DNA from: Viridibacterium sp047600765
GTDB lineage: Bacteria; Pseudomonadota; Gammaproteobacteria; Burkholderiales; Rhodocyclaceae
NCBI GenBank assembly: GCA_047600765.1
Contig: JASGKF010000001.1
Coordinates: forward strand, 1-64,000
Length of the DNA stretch: 64,000 nt
Reading direction: 5' to 3'
Positions 63,712 to 64,000 of the stretch are shown here, piece after piece. Under the pieces are notes generated by a model, which was not told where the DNA came from, made no database searches, and was given only the letters and a program-made list of their open reading frames with translations. How positions within the stretch are numbered: the stretch's first letter is position 1; the number at the start of each line of letters is the position of its first letter. A program made the translations under genes and the position numbers.

Positions 63712-64000
63712 CTGCCGCTCTGCTTGAGCTGAGCTGTCAACGACGCTTTGTTGCCAGAAACTGCGGCCTCTTGCGAATCGGACGATCCGGGGCTCAGGTA
63801 GTGATAAGCGCAGCCGACAAACAGGCCACCCCCTACGATGTTGCCGGCCGTGCTGAACAGCAGGTTGAAGCCTGCATCACCAAGCGTCAACGTACCGCTA
63901 CCGAGCAATGACATTGCGAACGTGCCCATGTTGGCGATGGAGTGTTCGAAACCAAGATAGAGGAAGATGAAGACGATGAGGATCATCGCCACGATCCTGG
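63708..64000 (-). CDS. formate/nitrite transporter, C-terminal part
   Basis: About 95 residues before the right edge: VFIFLYLGFEHSIANMGTFAMSLLG, a signature of the FNT family (FocA/NirC), then a last helix (AGNIVGGGLFVGCAYHYL) and a polar tail. Pentameric inner-membrane channel for formate or nitrite; which one cannot be told. Converges with smpB, sharing a few bases at the stops. Confidence 0.88.
   Translation of the reverse strand, partial: RIVAMILIVFIFLYLGFEHSIANMGTFAMSLLGSGTLTLGDAGFNLLFSTAGNIVGGGLFVGCAYHYLSPGSSDSQEAAVSGNKASLTAQLKQSGS

Overview
This 64-kb window is two unrelated pieces of DNA joined at about position 10,960. The left piece (1 to about 10,960) is AT-rich. Its content is typical of Bacteroidota: a GH92 mannosidase, a ThuA lipoprotein, a kelch/winged-helix membrane regulator, a SPOR-OmpA protein, paired GT2 glycosyltransferases and DUF4199 proteins. 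The right piece (about 10,960 to 64,000) is GC-rich and reads as a betaproteobacterium, probably Rhodocyclales-like. That rests on the tig-clpP-clpX-lon-hupB-tRNA-ppiD order, hpnCDE squalene genes, and the guaB-guaA, rnfH-ratA and smpB neighbourhoods. The junction cuts ppiD after about 27 codons and cuts a DUF4199-like gene on the other side. The two remnants happen to stay in one frame and give a false 101-codon ORF. No integrase, IS or att site is visible, so an assembly or library chimera is the simplest explanation.

Left piece: GH92 (leaves the window at the left edge), a membrane-tethered kelch/winged-helix regulator, ThuA, a TPR membrane protein, a bestrophin-like channel, SPOR-OmpA with a clear terminator, two GT2 glycosyltransferases and DUF4199.

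Right piece: (1) 11-17.7 kb, the proteostasis locus tig-clpP-clpX-lon-hupB with tRNA-Val and tRNA-Asp, all on the minus strand. (2) 18-23 kb, the prkA-yeaH-spoVR stress operon. (3) 22.9-27.3 kb, a VanZ protein, tRNA-Leu and hpnC-hpnD-hpnE. (4) 27.6-28.6 kb, lexA with an SOS box and a small downstream ORF. (5) 28.7-32.9 kb, a tandem-repeat zinc-ribbon protein, a zincin-like exported protein, a HAD phosphatase, a lipoprotein and a Mug-type glycosylase. (6) 32.9-39.1 kb, copper resistance: cusRS diverging, across a palindromic operator, from a small periplasmic protein, a TolC-like lipoprotein, a multicopper oxidase, a cupredoxin and a CusF-like protein. (7) 39.3-47 kb, a PAS protein, pcnB, folK, small tailed membrane proteins, a deoxynucleoside kinase, a 124-bp palindromic element, panB and pldA. 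(8) 47-51 kb, a PL3 pectate lyase and a 15-repeat Ycf48-like propeller. (9) 51-55 kb, mltG-tmk-holB-pilZ-tatD. (10) 55-64 kb, ygfZ, a DUF4936 protein, GNAT, ldcA, tadA, guaA, guaB, DUF4124, rnfH, ratA, smpB and the end of a formate/nitrite transporter.

Six genes on both sides of the junction carry seven single-base insertions that break otherwise intact proteins (GH92, kelch regulator, TPR, hpnC, dNK, guaA twice). All are +1, and three are an extra T turning GTC into GTTC on the coding strand. They look like sequence errors rather than real pseudogenes. I found no CRISPR array, prophage, insertion sequence or recognisable defence system.
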